A stretch of DNA of 64,000 bases from Haemophilus haemolyticus (GCF_003493605.1 NZ_QQKA01000004.1:62001-126000); one strand, 5' to 3'. Counted from the first letter of the stretch, positions 27,906 through 39,300 are shown. The notes: generated by a model not told the origin, from the sequence alone. Translations and numbers: made by a program.

Positions 27906-29372
27906 TTATTTTAAAAAATCATGGGCAATTTCTTGGTCTGAAAAATGCACGATTTCAGTGCCAATAATTTGATAATTTTCATGGCCTTTGCCAGCAATTA
28001 AAATCACATCATTTTCAACCGCACTTTCAATCGCAAACTGAATGGCCTGTTCTCGATCAGGAATAATGCCGACTTTATCCATATTTTTAAAACCAGCGAC
28101 AATATCTGCTTCAATTTGGCTTTGTGATTCTGTTCTAGGATTATCTTTTGTCACAATAACCTTTTCAGCAAACTGCTCTGCGACTTGTGCCATTAATGGG
28201 CGTTTGCCTCTATCGCGGTCTCCACCACAACCAAAAATACACCATAACTCACCTTGGCAATGTTCACGCGCTGCCATTAAGGCTTTTTCTAGTGCGTCAG
28301 GTGTATGCGCATAATCTACAATAACTGTTGGTTTATTTGGATATTGAATCATTTCCATTCTTCCACATACTCCTTTCAAAGATTTCGCCGTAGCGAGTAA
28401 ATTTTCCAATGGGTAACCAAATGATAATAACGTGGTCATCACTAATAACAAGTTGCTTACATTGAAAGCACCGATTAATGGACTATGCAATACGCCATTA
28501 CCCCAGCTAGATTCAAAAGTAATATCTGAGCCTTTAGCATGATAGTGGATATTTGTTGCTTTCATCCATTGATGTGAGTTTGATTGAAAATCAGGGCTCG
28601 TACTTACCGCAATAGCATCTGGCAATTCACTTAACCATTGGCATCCAATCTCATCATCAGCATTAATCACTTTAATTTGAGTATCTAATTCGGTGAACAA
28701 GCGTTTTTTTGCGGAAGCATAATTTTCCATAGTCTGGTGATAATCTAGATGATCACGCGTTAAGTTCGTAAAAATCCCTGCCTTAAAATGCAACGACTCC
28801 ACACGATGTTGTACCAAACCATGCGATGAAACTTCAATAGAAGCAAAATCTGCACCTGCTTGCTTAAAACTGAAAAGTGATGATTGAATTTCCACTGCTG
28901 AGCCAGTTGTATTTTTAGCTTCTACAACTTGACCTAAAAGGCCATTACCAATGGTTCCCATCACAGCAGCACGATGACCTAATAATTCCGTCCATTGTGC
29001 TAATAATTGAGAAATAGTCGTTTTGCCATTTGTCCCCGTGACACCAACAAGCGTTAATTTTTTAGAAGGCGAATCATAGAAAATATCCGCCAAAGACGAA
29101 AGATGACGTGCAAGTTGATAATATTTCACTACTGGCACATTCCCAATAAATGCTACGGTTAAATGCTCGCTAGATAATTCTGTCTCAGACACCACCGCAC
29201 TCGCACCAGAATGAATAGCAGAATCAATAAATTGATTTCCATCAACCTGATGACCTTTTATCGCCACAAAAAGATCGCCCGCTTTAACTTTACGGCTATC
29301 CAACACCATATTATGGAGTTCTATATCATCCTTTAATTCAGGCAAATTAAAAAGTGCGGTGAGTTTTTTCAT
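27906..29372 (-). CDS. murE: UDP-MurNAc-L-Ala-D-Glu--meso-diaminopimelate ligase
   Basis: A 488-residue Mur ligase adding the third residue of the stem peptide. The DNPR motif in [10 protein letters not shown] marks specificity for meso-diaminopimelate rather than lysine. ATP loop [14 protein letters not shown] is near residue 108, [17 protein letters not shown] binds metal and substrate, and the C-terminal GKGHENYQ motif is present. An uptake signal lies near the 5' end (about 29,352). It follows ftsI by nine bases. Confidence 0.97.
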   Translation of the reverse strand: MKKLTALFNLPELKDDIELHNMVLDSRKVKAGDLFVAIKGHQVDGNQFIDSAIHSGASAVVSETELSSEHLTVAFIGNVPVVKYYQLARHLSSLADIFYDSPSKKLTLVGVTGTNGKTTISQLLAQWTELLGHRAAVMGTIGNGLLGQVVEAKNTTGSAVEIQSSLFSFKQAGADFASIEVSSHGLVQHRVESLHFKAGIFTNLTRDHLDYHQTMENYASAKKRLFTELDTQIKVINADDEIGCQWLSELPDAIAVSTSPDFQSNSHQWMKATNIHYHAKGSDITFESSWGNGVLHSPLIGAFNVSNLLLVMTTLLSFGYPLENLLATAKSLKGVCGRMEMIQYPNKPTVIVDYAHTPDALEKALMAAREHCQGELWCIFGCGGDRDRGKRPLMAQVAEQFAEKVIVTKDNPRTESQSQIEADIVAGFKNMDKVGIIPDREQAIQFAIESAVENDVILIAGKGHENYQIIGTEIVHFSDQEIAHDFLK

Positions 29373-29381
29373 AATTTTTCC

Positions 29382-31214
29382 TTAATTCACTTTTTGATTC
29401 TTGTGATCACCAACATATACGATACGTTTTGCGCTTTTAGTTGCTGTTTTCTCAGCAGGTTCAGCATCTTGTGGAATAGCATTTGCACGCAAAGCATAGC
29501 CCATAATGCTAGAAAATACTGGCGCAGAAACTGCACCACCATAGTATTCACCGGCTTTTGGATCATTAATCAAAATCACCAATGCATAACGAGGGTCACT
29601 AATCGGTGCAATACCTGCAGTAAATGCCACATATTTATTCACATAGTGACCATTTTCAATCTTACGCGCTGTACCAGTTTTCACGCCAACACGGTAGCCT
29701 TCCACCATTGCGCGTTTATTTTTAATTGCGACTTTCTCTAAAATCCCCACGATATCTTTAGTTATTTTTTCAGAGAAAACACGTTTTCCAATGACTGGCG
29801 GATCGACTTTTGTGATAGAAAGCGGGCGATAAACACCAAAACTACCAAGGGTTGCATATGCTCGAGCAATTTGTAAAGGTGTCGCAGTAATACCATAACC
29901 ATAAGCGACTGTTGCACGTTCAATATCGGCCCAGCGTTTACGGTTTGCGTTCAAAATCCCAACTTGTTCACCAATCAAACCTAAATCTGTCGGTTTACTT
30001 AAACCTGCATTTTGATAAGTTTCCATCAATGCACTTGGTGGCATACGCAATGCAAGGCGACTCACACCACGGTTACTTGAATTAATTAAAATCTCATCTA
30101 AAGTTTGTTGTGCGCGAGGTGCAACGTCCACAATTTCTTTGCCACTCACTGTAAATGATCCCGTGTTGATGATTTCATCACGGCGCACTACTCCACGTTG
30201 AAGTGCGGTTAAAACTACGAAAGGTTTTACAGTAGAACCTGGCTCAAACGTATCGGTGATTGCACGGTTACGCATTAACTCAGATTTCACACCAACACGG
30301 TTGTTTGGATTGTAAGATGGTGCAGTAGCCATAGCCAACACTTCACCAGTTCTAACATCAACTAACACCGCAGTACCGGACTCAGCATTATTGTCAGACA
30401 CCGCCTTTTTAATCTCACGATATACCATGGATTGTAATTTTTCATCGATACTCAAGGTGACATCTTGCGCATCATATTTTTTCTCATCCGCAATATGTTC
30501 AACGATATTTCCGCGTTTATCTTTACGAACAGTACGTGAACCATCTTTACCCACAAGCATGGAATTAAAGCTTTTCTCAATGCCCTCAATACCGTTTCCA
30601 TCAATATCGGTATAACCCACCACATGCGCAGCTTCTTCTACGCGAGGATAAAAACGACGATGCTCAGTTTCTAAATTAATACCTTTAATCTTAAGTTTAC
30701 GAATATAATCTGCTTTGTTAGATTCTACTTGACGGGCTAAATACAAATAACCTGATTTAGAATTCTTCTCGATTTTTTTCACCAAATCATTTTCGCTCAT
30801 ACCCAATTCTTGAGCCAAAGCAGTAACCCGTTCTTTATCCGCAAGTGCATTTTCTTTTAGCATAGTTTTCGGATCTGCAACTACAGCATTCATCGGTACA
30901 CTCACAGATAAAAGCTGACCATTACGATCTAAAATTGAACCACGCACAGATAACACTTCATCTTTACGCAAAGAACGTTTATCCGCCTCTCCAGATAAGG
31001 TACTCGAATCAACAGACTGCACATAAGCCGCACGAGCGACTAAAGCACATAAACCGGCCAAAATAAAAAAAGCAGAAACTCCATAACGAACACGCATAAA
31101 ACATTTTTCAAACACAATTTTCTGTTTGTTATGTTTTACGGTTTCAGGTGCGGTCAATTTTCTAATTGTTTTTTTTGCTTTACCTGATTTACGAGAAGAA
31201 TTGAACTTAACCAT
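29382..31214 (-). CDS. ftsI: Penicillin-binding protein 3 (septal transpeptidase)
   Basis: A 610-residue class B PBP that crosslinks septal murein together with FtsW. A membrane helix lies at about 44-62. The transpeptidase triads are S327-TVK, S379-S380-N381 and K512-T513-G514. At positions often compared in H. influenzae, residues are S385, L389, A502, R517 and N526 (reference-like) but N350 and I377, where the usual reference has aspartate and methionine, as I recall. The C-terminal tail ends [15 protein letters not shown]. It lies between ftsL and murE in the dcw transcript. Confidence 0.97.
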   Translation of the reverse strand: MVKFNSSRKSGKAKKTIRKLTAPETVKHNKQKIVFEKCFMRVRYGVSAFFILAGLCALVARAAYVQSVDSSTLSGEADKRSLRKDEVLSVRGSILDRNGQLLSVSVPMNAVVADPKTMLKENALADKERVTALAQELGMSENDLVKKIEKNSKSGYLYLARQVESNKADYIRKLKIKGINLETEHRRFYPRVEEAAHVVGYTDIDGNGIEGIEKSFNSMLVGKDGSRTVRKDKRGNIVEHIADEKKYDAQDVTLSIDEKLQSMVYREIKKAVSDNNAESGTAVLVDVRTGEVLAMATAPSYNPNNRVGVKSELMRNRAITDTFEPGSTVKPFVVLTALQRGVVRRDEIINTGSFTVSGKEIVDVAPRAQQTLDEILINSSNRGVSRLALRMPPSALMETYQNAGLSKPTDLGLIGEQVGILNANRKRWADIERATVAYGYGITATPLQIARAYATLGSFGVYRPLSITKVDPPVIGKRVFSEKITKDIVGILEKVAIKNKRAMVEGYRVGVKTGTARKIENGHYVNKYVAFTAGIAPISDPRYALVILINDPKAGEYYGGAVSAPVFSSIMGYALRANAIPQDAEPAEKTATKSAKRIVYVGDHKNQKVN

Positions 31215-31226
31215 CTTTTCTACCTA

Positions 31227-31550
31227 TTATTCTCTAATTTCAACTTCTTGTTCTGGGGACAATATTTTCATTTTTAATGTACCAACAGCAATAGACTCGA
31301 CTCTAGTACTATCTCCTTCCGTTGCTTCTTGCACTTGCAAATTTCGATATTCACTTTCAAGTGCTTGGCGCTGTAAAACCAATTGACCATTTTCAGAAAT
31401 TAATCGACGAGTCTGATGAGTTACCCAAATCACGCTCATTGATGAAATCAAAATCGCAACCAATAACAACACAATTAATTTATTTGAAGAAAATAGATCT
31501 TCGACCAAAATCTGCTGTAACGGATAACGAGGTTTATTATTTTCAGACAT
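31227..31550 (-). CDS. ftsL: Divisome protein FtsL
   Basis: A 107-residue bitopic division protein that forms the FtsQLB complex with FtsB. A short cytoplasmic tail is followed by a membrane helix (about 26-46, [20 protein letters not shown]) and a periplasmic coiled coil ([21 protein letters not shown], about 49-70). ATG 31550 is preferred to the GTG at 31553, which overlaps the rsmH stop. Twelve bases separate it from ftsI. Confidence 0.94.
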   Translation of the reverse strand: MSENNKPRYPLQQILVEDLFSSNKLIVLLLVAILISSMSVIWVTHQTRRLISENGQLVLQRQALESEYRNLQVQEATEGDSTRVESIAVGTLKMKILSPEQEVEIRE

Positions 31551-31552
31551 CA

Positions 31553-32518
31553 CTAAATTCTCTCCGCCACACGCAATACCGCACTTCTTGAACGAGGATT
31601 TGCTTGAATTTCTGCATCACTTGGTTGAATTGCTTTACCTATAATTTTTAATTTTTGATTACGTTGAATTTGGTCTTCTCGCAATGGCAAACCTTTAGGG
31701 ATATCCTCACCTTTACTTTGTTTTTTCATAAAATGTTTCACCATTCTATCTTCCAAAGAATGGAAACTAATAATTGATAAACGCCCTTCTGGCGCTAACA
31801 TATCTAAAGCGGAATTAAGTACACTTTCCAATTCATCTAATTCTGCATTGATGAAAATACGGATAGCTTGGAAACTGCGAGTCGCAGGATGTTTATGTTT
31901 ATCTTTAAAAGGTACCGCTTGTGAAATAAGCTCAGCTAATTGACTAGTACGCGATAAAAATTCAGTGCCATTTTTAGCCGCACTTTTGTTGTAATCAACA
32001 ATAGCAGTTGCAATACGTTTAGCGAAACGTTCTTCGCCAAAAGTTTTCAAAACCCAAGTTAAATCCTCGATCGATACTTGTTTTAACCATTCTTCAGCCG
32101 ACAAACCTTGAGTCGTGTCCATACGCATATCAAGCGGACCATCTTTCATAAAACTAAACCCACGCTCTGCTTCATCAAGCTGTGGGGATGACACGCCAAG
32201 ATCAAGCAAAATACCGTCAATTTTGCCAACCAAATTTAATTTTTCACAAATTTCAGGAACATGGGAAAAGCTATTGTGTTCAATCTGAAAACGTGAGTCT
32301 TGAATTTTTTGAGCTTCAACAATGGCTCTAGGATCGCGGTCAACGCCAATGAGACGACCATTTGGAGATAATTTAGAAAGGATTAAGCGAGAATGTCCAC
32401 CACGGCCAAAAGTACCGTCAATATAAATTCCATTTTCCTTCAATGCCAAGCCATTCACGGCTTCGTGAAGTAAAACTGTAATATGTTCAGGTGAAGAAAA
32501 GGAATTTTCGGTATCCAT
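31553..32518 (-). CDS. rsmH: 16S rRNA (cytosine-1402-N4) methyltransferase RsmH
   Basis: A 321-residue SAM-dependent methyltransferase (MraW) acting on 16S rRNA C1402 near the P site. The N-terminal [19 protein letters not shown], the SAM-binding [14 protein letters not shown] motif, [19 protein letters not shown] and the late [12 protein letters not shown] signature are present. Second gene of the mra/dcw operon, between mraZ and ftsL. Confidence 0.97.
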   Translation of the reverse strand: MDTENSFSSPEHITVLLHEAVNGLALKENGIYIDGTFGRGGHSRLILSKLSPNGRLIGVDRDPRAIVEAQKIQDSRFQIEHNSFSHVPEICEKLNLVGKIDGILLDLGVSSPQLDEAERGFSFMKDGPLDMRMDTTQGLSAEEWLKQVSIEDLTWVLKTFGEERFAKRIATAIVDYNKSAAKNGTEFLSRTSQLAELISQAVPFKDKHKHPATRSFQAIRIFINAELDELESVLNSALDMLAPEGRLSIISFHSLEDRMVKHFMKKQSKGEDIPKGLPLREDQIQRNQKLKIIGKAIQPSDAEIQANPRSRSAVLRVAERI

Positions 32519-32555
32519 AAATACAATATAAAAGTAAAAAACGGTGAATCATTTT

Positions 32556-33011
32556 CTATAATGAGAAATTTTTCAAAGCCTCAGACGCAAAGTCTGCACT
32601 TGAACCAATTTCCATATCTTCTTCAATTTGAGCATGCCATTCTACAGCACTCCAAATTTCAAATTTATTAAGTTGTCCCACCAACATTAAACCTTTTTCT
32701 AATTTTGCATGTTGGCGTAATGGCCCACTAAGCAAAATACGGCCCTGAGCATCCATCTCACATTCAGTGGCATGGCCAAGCATTACCCGCTGCAAACGGC
32801 GTTGGGTAGGATCAAAGTTAGAAAGTGCGAGAAGTTTTTGTTCGATTTTTTCCCATTCATCAAGTGGATAAAGTAAAAGGCAGGGTTGGCGAATATCTAC
32901 AGTACAAACCATTTGTCCTTGATTCTTTTCAAGAATTTCAGAACGATAGCGGGTTGGGATCGCTACGCGTCCCTTAGAATCTAAATTAACCGCTGTTGCA
33001 CCACGAAACAT
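32556..33011 (-). CDS. mraZ: Transcriptional regulator MraZ
   Basis: A 151-residue AbrB-like DNA-binding protein made of two SpoVT/AbrB repeats ([20 protein letters not shown] near 4-23 and [19 protein letters not shown] in the second half). In E. coli it forms a ring that binds spaced TGGG repeats and represses its own dcw operon. The start is ATG 33011, giving the normal family length with AAGGCG upstream; the frame extends to 33083 but that part overlaps the operator repeats. Three GTGG boxes lie 47-72 bases upstream of the ATG. Confidence 0.96.
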   Translation of the reverse strand: MFRGATAVNLDSKGRVAIPTRYRSEILEKNQGQMVCTVDIRQPCLLLYPLDEWEKIEQKLLALSNFDPTQRRLQRVMLGHATECEMDAQGRILLSGPLRQHAKLEKGLMLVGQLNKFEIWSAVEWHAQIEEDMEIGSSADFASEALKNFSL

Positions 33012-33057
33012 ATTACGCCTTAAAATTGAACTTATTTTGAGAAATTTTTCTAAAAAT

Positions 33058-33083
33058 CTCCACAAAACACCACTTTTCTCCAC
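33058..33083 (-). promoter_or_regulatory. MraZ-type operator: three GTGG boxes at 10-base spacing
   Basis: On the minus strand GTGGAG, GTGGTG and GTGGAG occur at 33083-33078, 33073-33068 and 33063-33058, exactly ten bases apart and on one helix face. This is the layout of the E. coli MraZ binding site upstream of mraZ (TGGG repeats with five-base spacers), with GTGG in place of TGGG. Confidence 0.75.
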
Positions 33084-33157
33084 ATCTGCGTAAGTTTATA
33101 ATTTGTTTGATTAAGTTGCAAGCGATTAACCCTGAAACAACCCTATTTTTTATCAAA

Positions 33158-33197
33158 ATAAAAGCCGTTTGAGAAAATATCCCAAACGGCTTTTTTA
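33158..33197 (-). terminator. Terminator of the cstA-like gene
   Basis: AAAAGCCGTTTG (33160-33171) pairs with CAAACGGCTTTT (33183-33194). On the minus strand the hairpin lies about 20 bases past the carrier-gene stop and is followed by TTTTATTTTGAT. It separates this gene from mraZ. Confidence 0.85.
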
Positions 33198-33213
33198 AAC
33201 CAAATTATCTTGA

Positions 33214-34800
33214 TTAATTATTCACATAAGCTTCTTCATCACGCTCGCCTAATGGCTTAAGCATAGCGAAGAATAACACGATACAAACAATTGTTGTTGC
33301 AAAACCAAGATAAACTGAAAGTTGATAATCTAAACCGAAACCGATTTTGTTGTAGAACAAGTAAGTTGCACATACTGTTGTAATAAACCAAGCCGGAATA
33401 GACGCAACCCAGTGGAATTTATGGTAGCGATATAAGTATGCTGCTGCAGTCCATAACATTACCATTGCAGTCATTTGGTTTGCCCAAGTGAAATAACGCC
33501 ATAACACGCTAAAGTCAATAGTTGAAACGAAATAGCCTAATACGAATAGTGGTACAGCAATTAATAAACGTTTAGGTAATGAACGTTGGTCGATATGGAA
33601 AATTTCTGCTAATTGTAAACGAGCTGCGCGGAATGCGGTATCGCCAGAAGTAATAGGTAAAACCACTACACCTAACACAGCAAAAATACCACCGATAAAA
33701 CCTAAGAAGTGTAACGAACTGTCATACACAACTTTAGACGGAGAACCTGCTGAAATCGCATCTTGTAATGCTTGTGGGTTTTCATAGAATGCAAGACCAA
33801 CCATACACCATACTAATGCAATCACACCCTCAGTAATCATTGCACCGTAGAAAATAAAGCGACCTTCTCTTTCATTTTCTGCACAACGCGCCATTAATGG
33901 GGTTTGCGTTGCGTGGAAACCTGATAACGCTCCACAAGAGATAGTTAAGAATAACAATGGCCAAATTGGAACATCACCTTTCACTTGGAAATTTTGTGTA
34001 AATTTCGCCCAAGTTAAACCCTCTCCATCAGCATTGATTGTACGGAAAAATTCAATTGGATCAGTTGCACTAAAATGCGAGACTACTAGCCCATATACCA
34101 TACCAACTGACATAAAGAGTAATAACGCACCAAAGAGCGGATAAATTCTTCCGATAATTTTATCAACTGGAAGTAAGGTCGCAAGGATATAGTAAGCGAA
34201 GATAATGGCTGTCCATACCGCCACCACTGTTGCTTTATCCATGCCCCATACTTTAATTCCACCCGCTTCAACAGCGTGGTGAATCGCTTCAGCATCACCA
34301 AGTGATAATGCCCCTTGTGAAGCCCCAAATACATCCATTGTAATGGTTCCCATTAATTGAGCTGGGCTTGCCACAAATACGACACCGACAAGTAAGAGCA
34401 ATACAAGAGCTAACGTATTAATAAAAACTTTAACTGGGCGACCTAAAAATTTACCCGCCAAATATGGCATAGTTGCGCCACCATGACGAATACTTAACAT
34501 ACCACAAAAATAATCGTGAACTGCACCAGCAAAAATACAACCAATTACAATCCATAACATTGCTACAGGCCCGTATAATGCGCCAAGAATTGGTCCAAAA
34601 ATCGGGCCAGTTCCTGCAATGTTTAATAATTGAATTAGCCAAATTTTAGTTTTTGACATCGGCATATAATCCACACCATCATTCATTTGGTAAGCTGGCG
34701 TCTGACGTTTTGGATTAATCACAAAGATTTTTTCGATAATTTTTCCATAAACAAAGTAACCAAGAATCAACATGGCTACACAAAAGAAAAACCATAACAT
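33214..34800 (-). CDS. cstA: CstA-family membrane carrier (carbon starvation protein)
   Basis: A 528-residue polytopic protein of the CstA/BtsT family, whose characterised members move pyruvate or peptides with protons. The signature blocks AGTGPIFGPILGALYGP, IRHGGATMPYLAGKFLGR, SGFHATQTPLMARC and TSGDTAFRAARLQLAEI are present, with about 14-16 membrane segments. It is shorter than E. coli CstA (about 700 residues) and lacks that protein's C-terminal extension. The start is ATG 34800, with GAGGAG ideally placed; the upstream TTG at 34815 covers that ribosome site. A CRP box lies about 115 bases upstream. The substrate here cannot be read from sequence. Confidence 0.9.
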   Translation of the reverse strand: MLWFFFCVAMLILGYFVYGKIIEKIFVINPKRQTPAYQMNDGVDYMPMSKTKIWLIQLLNIAGTGPIFGPILGALYGPVAMLWIVIGCIFAGAVHDYFCGMLSIRHGGATMPYLAGKFLGRPVKVFINTLALVLLLLVGVVFVASPAQLMGTITMDVFGASQGALSLGDAEAIHHAVEAGGIKVWGMDKATVVAVWTAIIFAYYILATLLPVDKIIGRIYPLFGALLLFMSVGMVYGLVVSHFSATDPIEFFRTINADGEGLTWAKFTQNFQVKGDVPIWPLLFLTISCGALSGFHATQTPLMARCAENEREGRFIFYGAMITEGVIALVWCMVGLAFYENPQALQDAISAGSPSKVVYDSSLHFLGFIGGIFAVLGVVVLPITSGDTAFRAARLQLAEIFHIDQRSLPKRLLIAVPLFVLGYFVSTIDFSVLWRYFTWANQMTAMVMLWTAAAYLYRYHKFHWVASIPAWFITTVCATYLFYNKIGFGLDYQLSVYLGFATTIVCIVLFFAMLKPLGERDEEAYVNN

Positions 34801-34913
34801 AGAAAGGCTCCTCAAAAGATAAACAAAAATATTTAGTGTATGCCCTAAACAAGCCGCGGTATTCTATTTCAAATTGTTCTAAATCAAAAATTGAATTTAA
34901 AGATTTTTATAGA

Positions 34914-34933
34914 TTTGTGACTTATATCACATT
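34914..34933. promoter_or_regulatory. CRP (cAMP receptor protein) box
   Basis: TGTGA (34916-34920), six bases, TCACA (34927-34931): a perfect pair of half-sites. It lies between the divergent cstA-like and zinc-ribbon genes. Activation of the carrier gene by cAMP-CRP on carbon shortage is the likely role, since cstA genes are CRP-dependent in enterics. Confidence 0.8.
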
Positions 34934-34998
34934 TGTAAAATCTAAAAATTCAATTAATATACTAATAAATAAGTAATTTTATAGATTATAGAGAAAAT

Positions 34999-35232
34999 AT
35001 GGCCTTAACTCGATGCCCTGAATGCAGAAAAAAGATTAGTGAAAATGCAGAAAACTGCCCTAATTGTGGTTTTTCTTTCAAACACACAGATTTAGAAATT
35101 TATAAACAACAATTAGAAAAACGACGCCTGCATAATGCTGAAATCAATCGTAAAAGTACAAAACTCCACATAATTTGGTTTTGCATCTTTGCTATTTTTA
35201 TCGCGCTGGCTAGTTGGATTACAAATAAATAG
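34999..35232 (+). CDS. Small zinc-ribbon membrane protein
   Basis: A 77-residue protein of unknown function. Residues 6-22 form a zinc ribbon (CPEC and CPNC separated by ten residues). A basic helical linker (KQQLEKRRLHNAEINRKS, about 34-53) and one C-terminal membrane helix (about 55-72, IIWFCIFAIFIALASWI) follow, so the ribbon probably faces the cytoplasm. It stands alone between a divergent carrier gene and fdhD, which reads toward it. Confidence 0.8.
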   Translation: MALTRCPECRKKISENAENCPNCGFSFKHTDLEIYKQQLEKRRLHNAEINRKSTKLHIIWFCIFAIFIALASWITNK

Positions 35233-35268
35233 AAGAAATATCTCGTATGTATAGAGTTACTTCAGATA

Positions 35269-36081
35269 TCAACTATTAATTCGCCCATCTCCACTATAGA
35301 TATTCCCTTTACCTTCTCTTGCAAAGCCAATCAAAGTCAAATGATGCGCTTCAGCCATTTTCACAGCAAGATCAGTTGCCCCAGAAATGGTCACTAACAT
35401 TTCCACCCCACAAGAAATAGTTTTTTGAACCATTTCATAACTTGCACGACTCGAAGCAACAATAATTCCATTAGGCTTGCCTGATTTTGCATGCCAGCCA
35501 AGTAATTTATCAAGCGCAACATGACGGCCCACATCTTCAAAAATGGCAAGCATATTCCCTTCTAAATCAAAAAAACCACAAGCATGAGTCGAACCTGTTT
35601 GCTGACCTAATCGTTGATTTTTATTAAGATCCGACAAACAGCCATCTAGCAAATTCAAATCAAACTGAAAAGTGCGGTCTAATTTTGGAAAATTTTTATA
35701 TACTTGATTAAGCTGCTCCGTGCCACAAATGCCACACCCAGTCCGTCCAGTTAGGTTACGGCGATGCTCTTTTAATGCCATAAATTTTCGGCTAGACAGT
35801 TCGATTTGCACTTCAATACCATTGCAAACTTCCACAACATCGATGCCGTAAATATCCGAAGGTTTTTCAATAATTCCTTCCGTGAGAGAAAACCCTAGAG
35901 CAAACATCTCTAAATCTTTCGGTGAACACATCATCACCGCATGAGAAATACCGTTATAAACTAATGAAACTGGCATTTCGACAGCAAGAAAATCTTCTTT
36001 TGATTGTAAAAGTGCGGTTGAATTTTCTACACTTTTATTTCTTTTAAAAAAGTTAATCGTTTGTTTAATCAGCCAATCCAT
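35269..36081 (-). CDS. fdhD: Formate dehydrogenase accessory sulfurtransferase FdhD
   Basis: A 270-residue protein that passes sulfur from IscS to the molybdenum cofactor before its insertion into formate dehydrogenase. The CxxC motif in [13 protein letters not shown] provides the sulfur-carrying cysteines. [25 protein letters not shown] and [11 protein letters not shown] are family blocks. It is divergent from the fdnGHI genes across about 275 bases that contain a likely FNR site, so enzyme and accessory factor may be co-regulated. Confidence 0.95.
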   Translation of the reverse strand: MDWLIKQTINFFKRNKSVENSTALLQSKEDFLAVEMPVSLVYNGISHAVMMCSPKDLEMFALGFSLTEGIIEKPSDIYGIDVVEVCNGIEVQIELSSRKFMALKEHRRNLTGRTGCGICGTEQLNQVYKNFPKLDRTFQFDLNLLDGCLSDLNKNQRLGQQTGSTHACGFFDLEGNMLAIFEDVGRHVALDKLLGWHAKSGKPNGIIVASSRASYEMVQKTISCGVEMLVTISGATDLAVKMAEAHHLTLIGFAREGKGNIYSGDGRINS

Positions 36082-36136
36082 TCTTTACCTACCCATTACT
36101 TAAATGTAAAAAAAATGTTAATTTTTTTATAAAATC

Positions 36137-36150
36137 ATGATCTAGATCAC
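36137..36150. promoter_or_regulatory. Likely FNR site between fdhD and fdnG
   Basis: ATGAT-CTAG-ATCAC matches the FNR consensus TTGAT-N4-ATCAA at 8 of 10 positions with the correct spacing and dyad symmetry. Anaerobic activation fits formate dehydrogenase. An inverted repeat AAATTGG..CCAATTT (36221-36245) and two copies of CGTTATTCTA (near 36,202 and 36,260) lie further downstream, roles unknown. Confidence 0.65.
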
Positions 36151-36355
36151 AATATTTCTGCATTATAATGCCATTTGATTATAGATTTATCGTTAAAAAA
36201 TCGTTATTCTAGGCGCCCATAAATTGGCCTACTTTGAACCAATTTGCGATGTTGAATAACGTTATTCTAACGGAATCAACCAAATTATCTAGTTACACTA
36301 GACGAATTTATTACTATCTAAATATCTCAACAACTTGTTGTTGAAAGGAGTGATT

Positions 36356-39300
36356 ATGCAGATCTCAAGAAGAAAATTCTTTAAGGTCTGTGCAGGTGGT
36401 ATGGCGGGAACATCGGCTGCAATGTTGGGTTTTGCTCCAGCAAATGCATTAGCTGCGCCGCGTGAATATAAATTATTACGCGCATTTGAATCTCGTAACA
36501 CTTGTACATATTGTGCCGTAAGCTGCGGTATGTTGTTATACAGCACAGGCAAACCTTACGATTCATTAAGCAGCCATACTGGCACAAATACTCGTTCAAA
36601 ACTCTTTCACCTTGAAGGCGATCCAGATCATCCAGTCAGTCGTGGAGCTCTTTGCCCGAAAGGTGCTGGCGCACTAGATTATGTCAATAGTGAAAGCCGT
36701 TCTTTATACCCTCAATATCGCGCACCTGGTTCTGATAAATGGGAGCGAATTTCTTGGAAAGATGCAATTAAACGCATTGCTCGCTTACTGAAAGATGATC
36801 GTGATGCTAACTTTGTTGAAAAAGACGCAAGTGGCAAAACTGTGAACCGTTGGGCAACTACAGGTATTATGACTGCATCTGCTATGAGTAATGAAGCGGC
36901 ACTTCTTACTCATAAATGGGTGAGAATGTTAGGCATAGTGCCGATGTGTAACCAAGCGAATACTTGACACGGACCAACGGTAGCAAGTCTTGCTCCATCA
37001 TTTGGTCGCGGTGCTATGACAAATAACTGGGTTGATATAAAAAATGCCAACCTTATCATTGTTCAAGGCGGTAATCCTGCTGAAGCTCACCCTGTTGGCT
37101 TCCGTTGGGCAATTGAAGCGAAGAAAAACGGTGCGAAACTTATCGTCATCGATCCACGCTTTAACCGTACAGCCTCTGTTGCAGATTTACATGCGCCAAT
37201 TCGTTCTGGTTCTGATATCGCATTTTTAATGGGTGTCATCCGTTACTTATTGGAAACAAACCAGATTCAACACGAATACGTTAAACACTATACCAATGCC
37301 TCATTCTTAATTGATGAAGGTTTCAAATTTGAAGAAGGTTTATTTGTAGGTTACAACGAAGAAAAACGTAACTACGATAAATCTAAATGGAACTATCAGT
37401 TTGATGAGAACGGACACGCTAAACGTGATATGACCTTACAACATCCTCGTTGTGTCATTAACATCTTAAAAGAGCATGTTTCACGTTATACTCCAGAAAT
37501 GGTTGAACGCATTACAGGTGTAAAACAAAAACTTTTCCTACAAATCTGTGAAGAAATTGGTAAAACCTCTGCACCAAATAAAACGATGACGCATCTATAT
37601 GCGTTAGGCTTTACCGAGCATTCAATCGGTACACAAAATATTCGCTCAATGGCGATGATCCAATTACTTTTAGGTAATATGGGTATGCCTGGTGGTGGTA
37701 TTAACGCATTACGTGGACACTCCAATGTGCAAGGTACAACAGATATGGGCTTATTGCCAATGTCTTTACCAGGTTATATGCGTTTACCAAACGATAAAGA
37801 TACCTCTTACGAGCAATACATTAATGCGATTACACCAAAGGATATTGTTCCAAACCAAGTGAACTATTATCGTCATACTTCAAAATTCTTTGTTAGTATG
37901 ATGAAAACCTTCTATGGTGATAAAGCAACCAAAGAAAACGGTTGGGGTTTCGATTTCTTACCAAAAGCAGATCGCTTATATGATCCAATTACTCACGTTA
38001 AATTAATGAATGAAGGCAAATTACACGGTTGGATTTTACAAGGCTTTAACGTATTAAACTCATTACCGAACAAAAATAAAACTGTTGCAGGAATGAGTAA
38101 GTTAAAATTCTTAATCGTGATGGATCCGCTTCAAACTGAATCTTCCGAATTCTGGAAAAACTTTGGTGAGTCAAACAATGTGAATCCAGCAGATATTCAA
38201 ACTGAAGTATTCCGTTTACCAACCACCTGTTTTGCCGAAGAAGATGGTTCTATTGTTAACTCTGGTCGTTGGGCTCAATGGCACTGGAAAGGCTGTGACC
38301 AACCAGGTGAAGCGTTACCAGATGTTGAAATTCTTTCTATGATTCGTGAAGAAATGCATCACCTTTATCAAAAAGAAGGTGGTCGTGGTATCGAATCTTT
38401 CGAAGCGATGACTTGGAATTATGCTCAACCGCATTCACCAAGTTCTGTAGAATTAGCAAAAGAATTGAATGGTTACGCACTTGCTGATCTTCTCGATGCA
38501 GATGGCAACGTCATGTATAAAAAAGGTCAATTACTTAACGGATTCGCTCACTTACGTGATGATGGTACAACTTCATCAGGTAACTGGCTCTATGTGGGTC
38601 AATGGACTGAAAAAGGTAACCAAACTGCAAACCGTGACAACTCAGACCCATCAGGTTTAGGTTGTACATTAGGTTGGGGCTTCGCATGGCCGGCAAACCG
38701 TCGTATCCTTTACAGCCGTGCTTCACTTGATATTAACGGTAATCCTTGGGATAAACACCGTCAATTAATCAAATGGAACGGTAAAAACTGGAACTGGCAT
38801 GATGTGGCTGACTATGGTACACAACCACCAGGTTCTGATGCAGGTCCATTCATTATGTCTGCAGAAGGTGTAGGCCGTTTATTTGCAGTAGATAAAATTA
38901 CAAGTGGTCCAGTGCCTGAGCACTATGAACCAATTGAAAGCCCAATTGATACTAACCCACTGCATCCAAGTGTAGTCTCTGATCCGACAGTTCGTATCTA
39001 TAAAGAAGACCGCGAATTTATCGGCTCAAATAAAGACTTCCCGTATGTGGCAACGACTTATCGTTTGACCGAGCATTTCCACAGTTGGACTGCTCAATCT
39101 GCATTAAATATCATCGCTCAACCACAACAATTCGTGGAAATCGGTGAAAAATTAGCTGCAGAAAAAGGTATCCAAAAAGGTGATATGGTGAAAATTACTT
39201 CTCGCCGTGGCTACATTAAAGCCGTCGCAGTAGTAACGAAACGTTTGAAAGATTTAGAAATCGACGGACGTACTGTACACCATGTGGGTCTTCCAATTCA

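Noticed and set aside
36221-36245. Molybdenum-cofactor riboswitch upstream of fdnG
   Set aside because: Only a simple 7-bp inverted repeat is visible; the multi-stem core of that riboswitch is not recognisable.
36965-37016. TGA in fdnG as a nonsense mutation giving a pseudogene, with a second gene starting at 37,016
   Set aside because: The frame is continuous, the context is the conserved selenocysteine site, and a SECIS-like hairpin follows. The ATG at 37,016 is internal.
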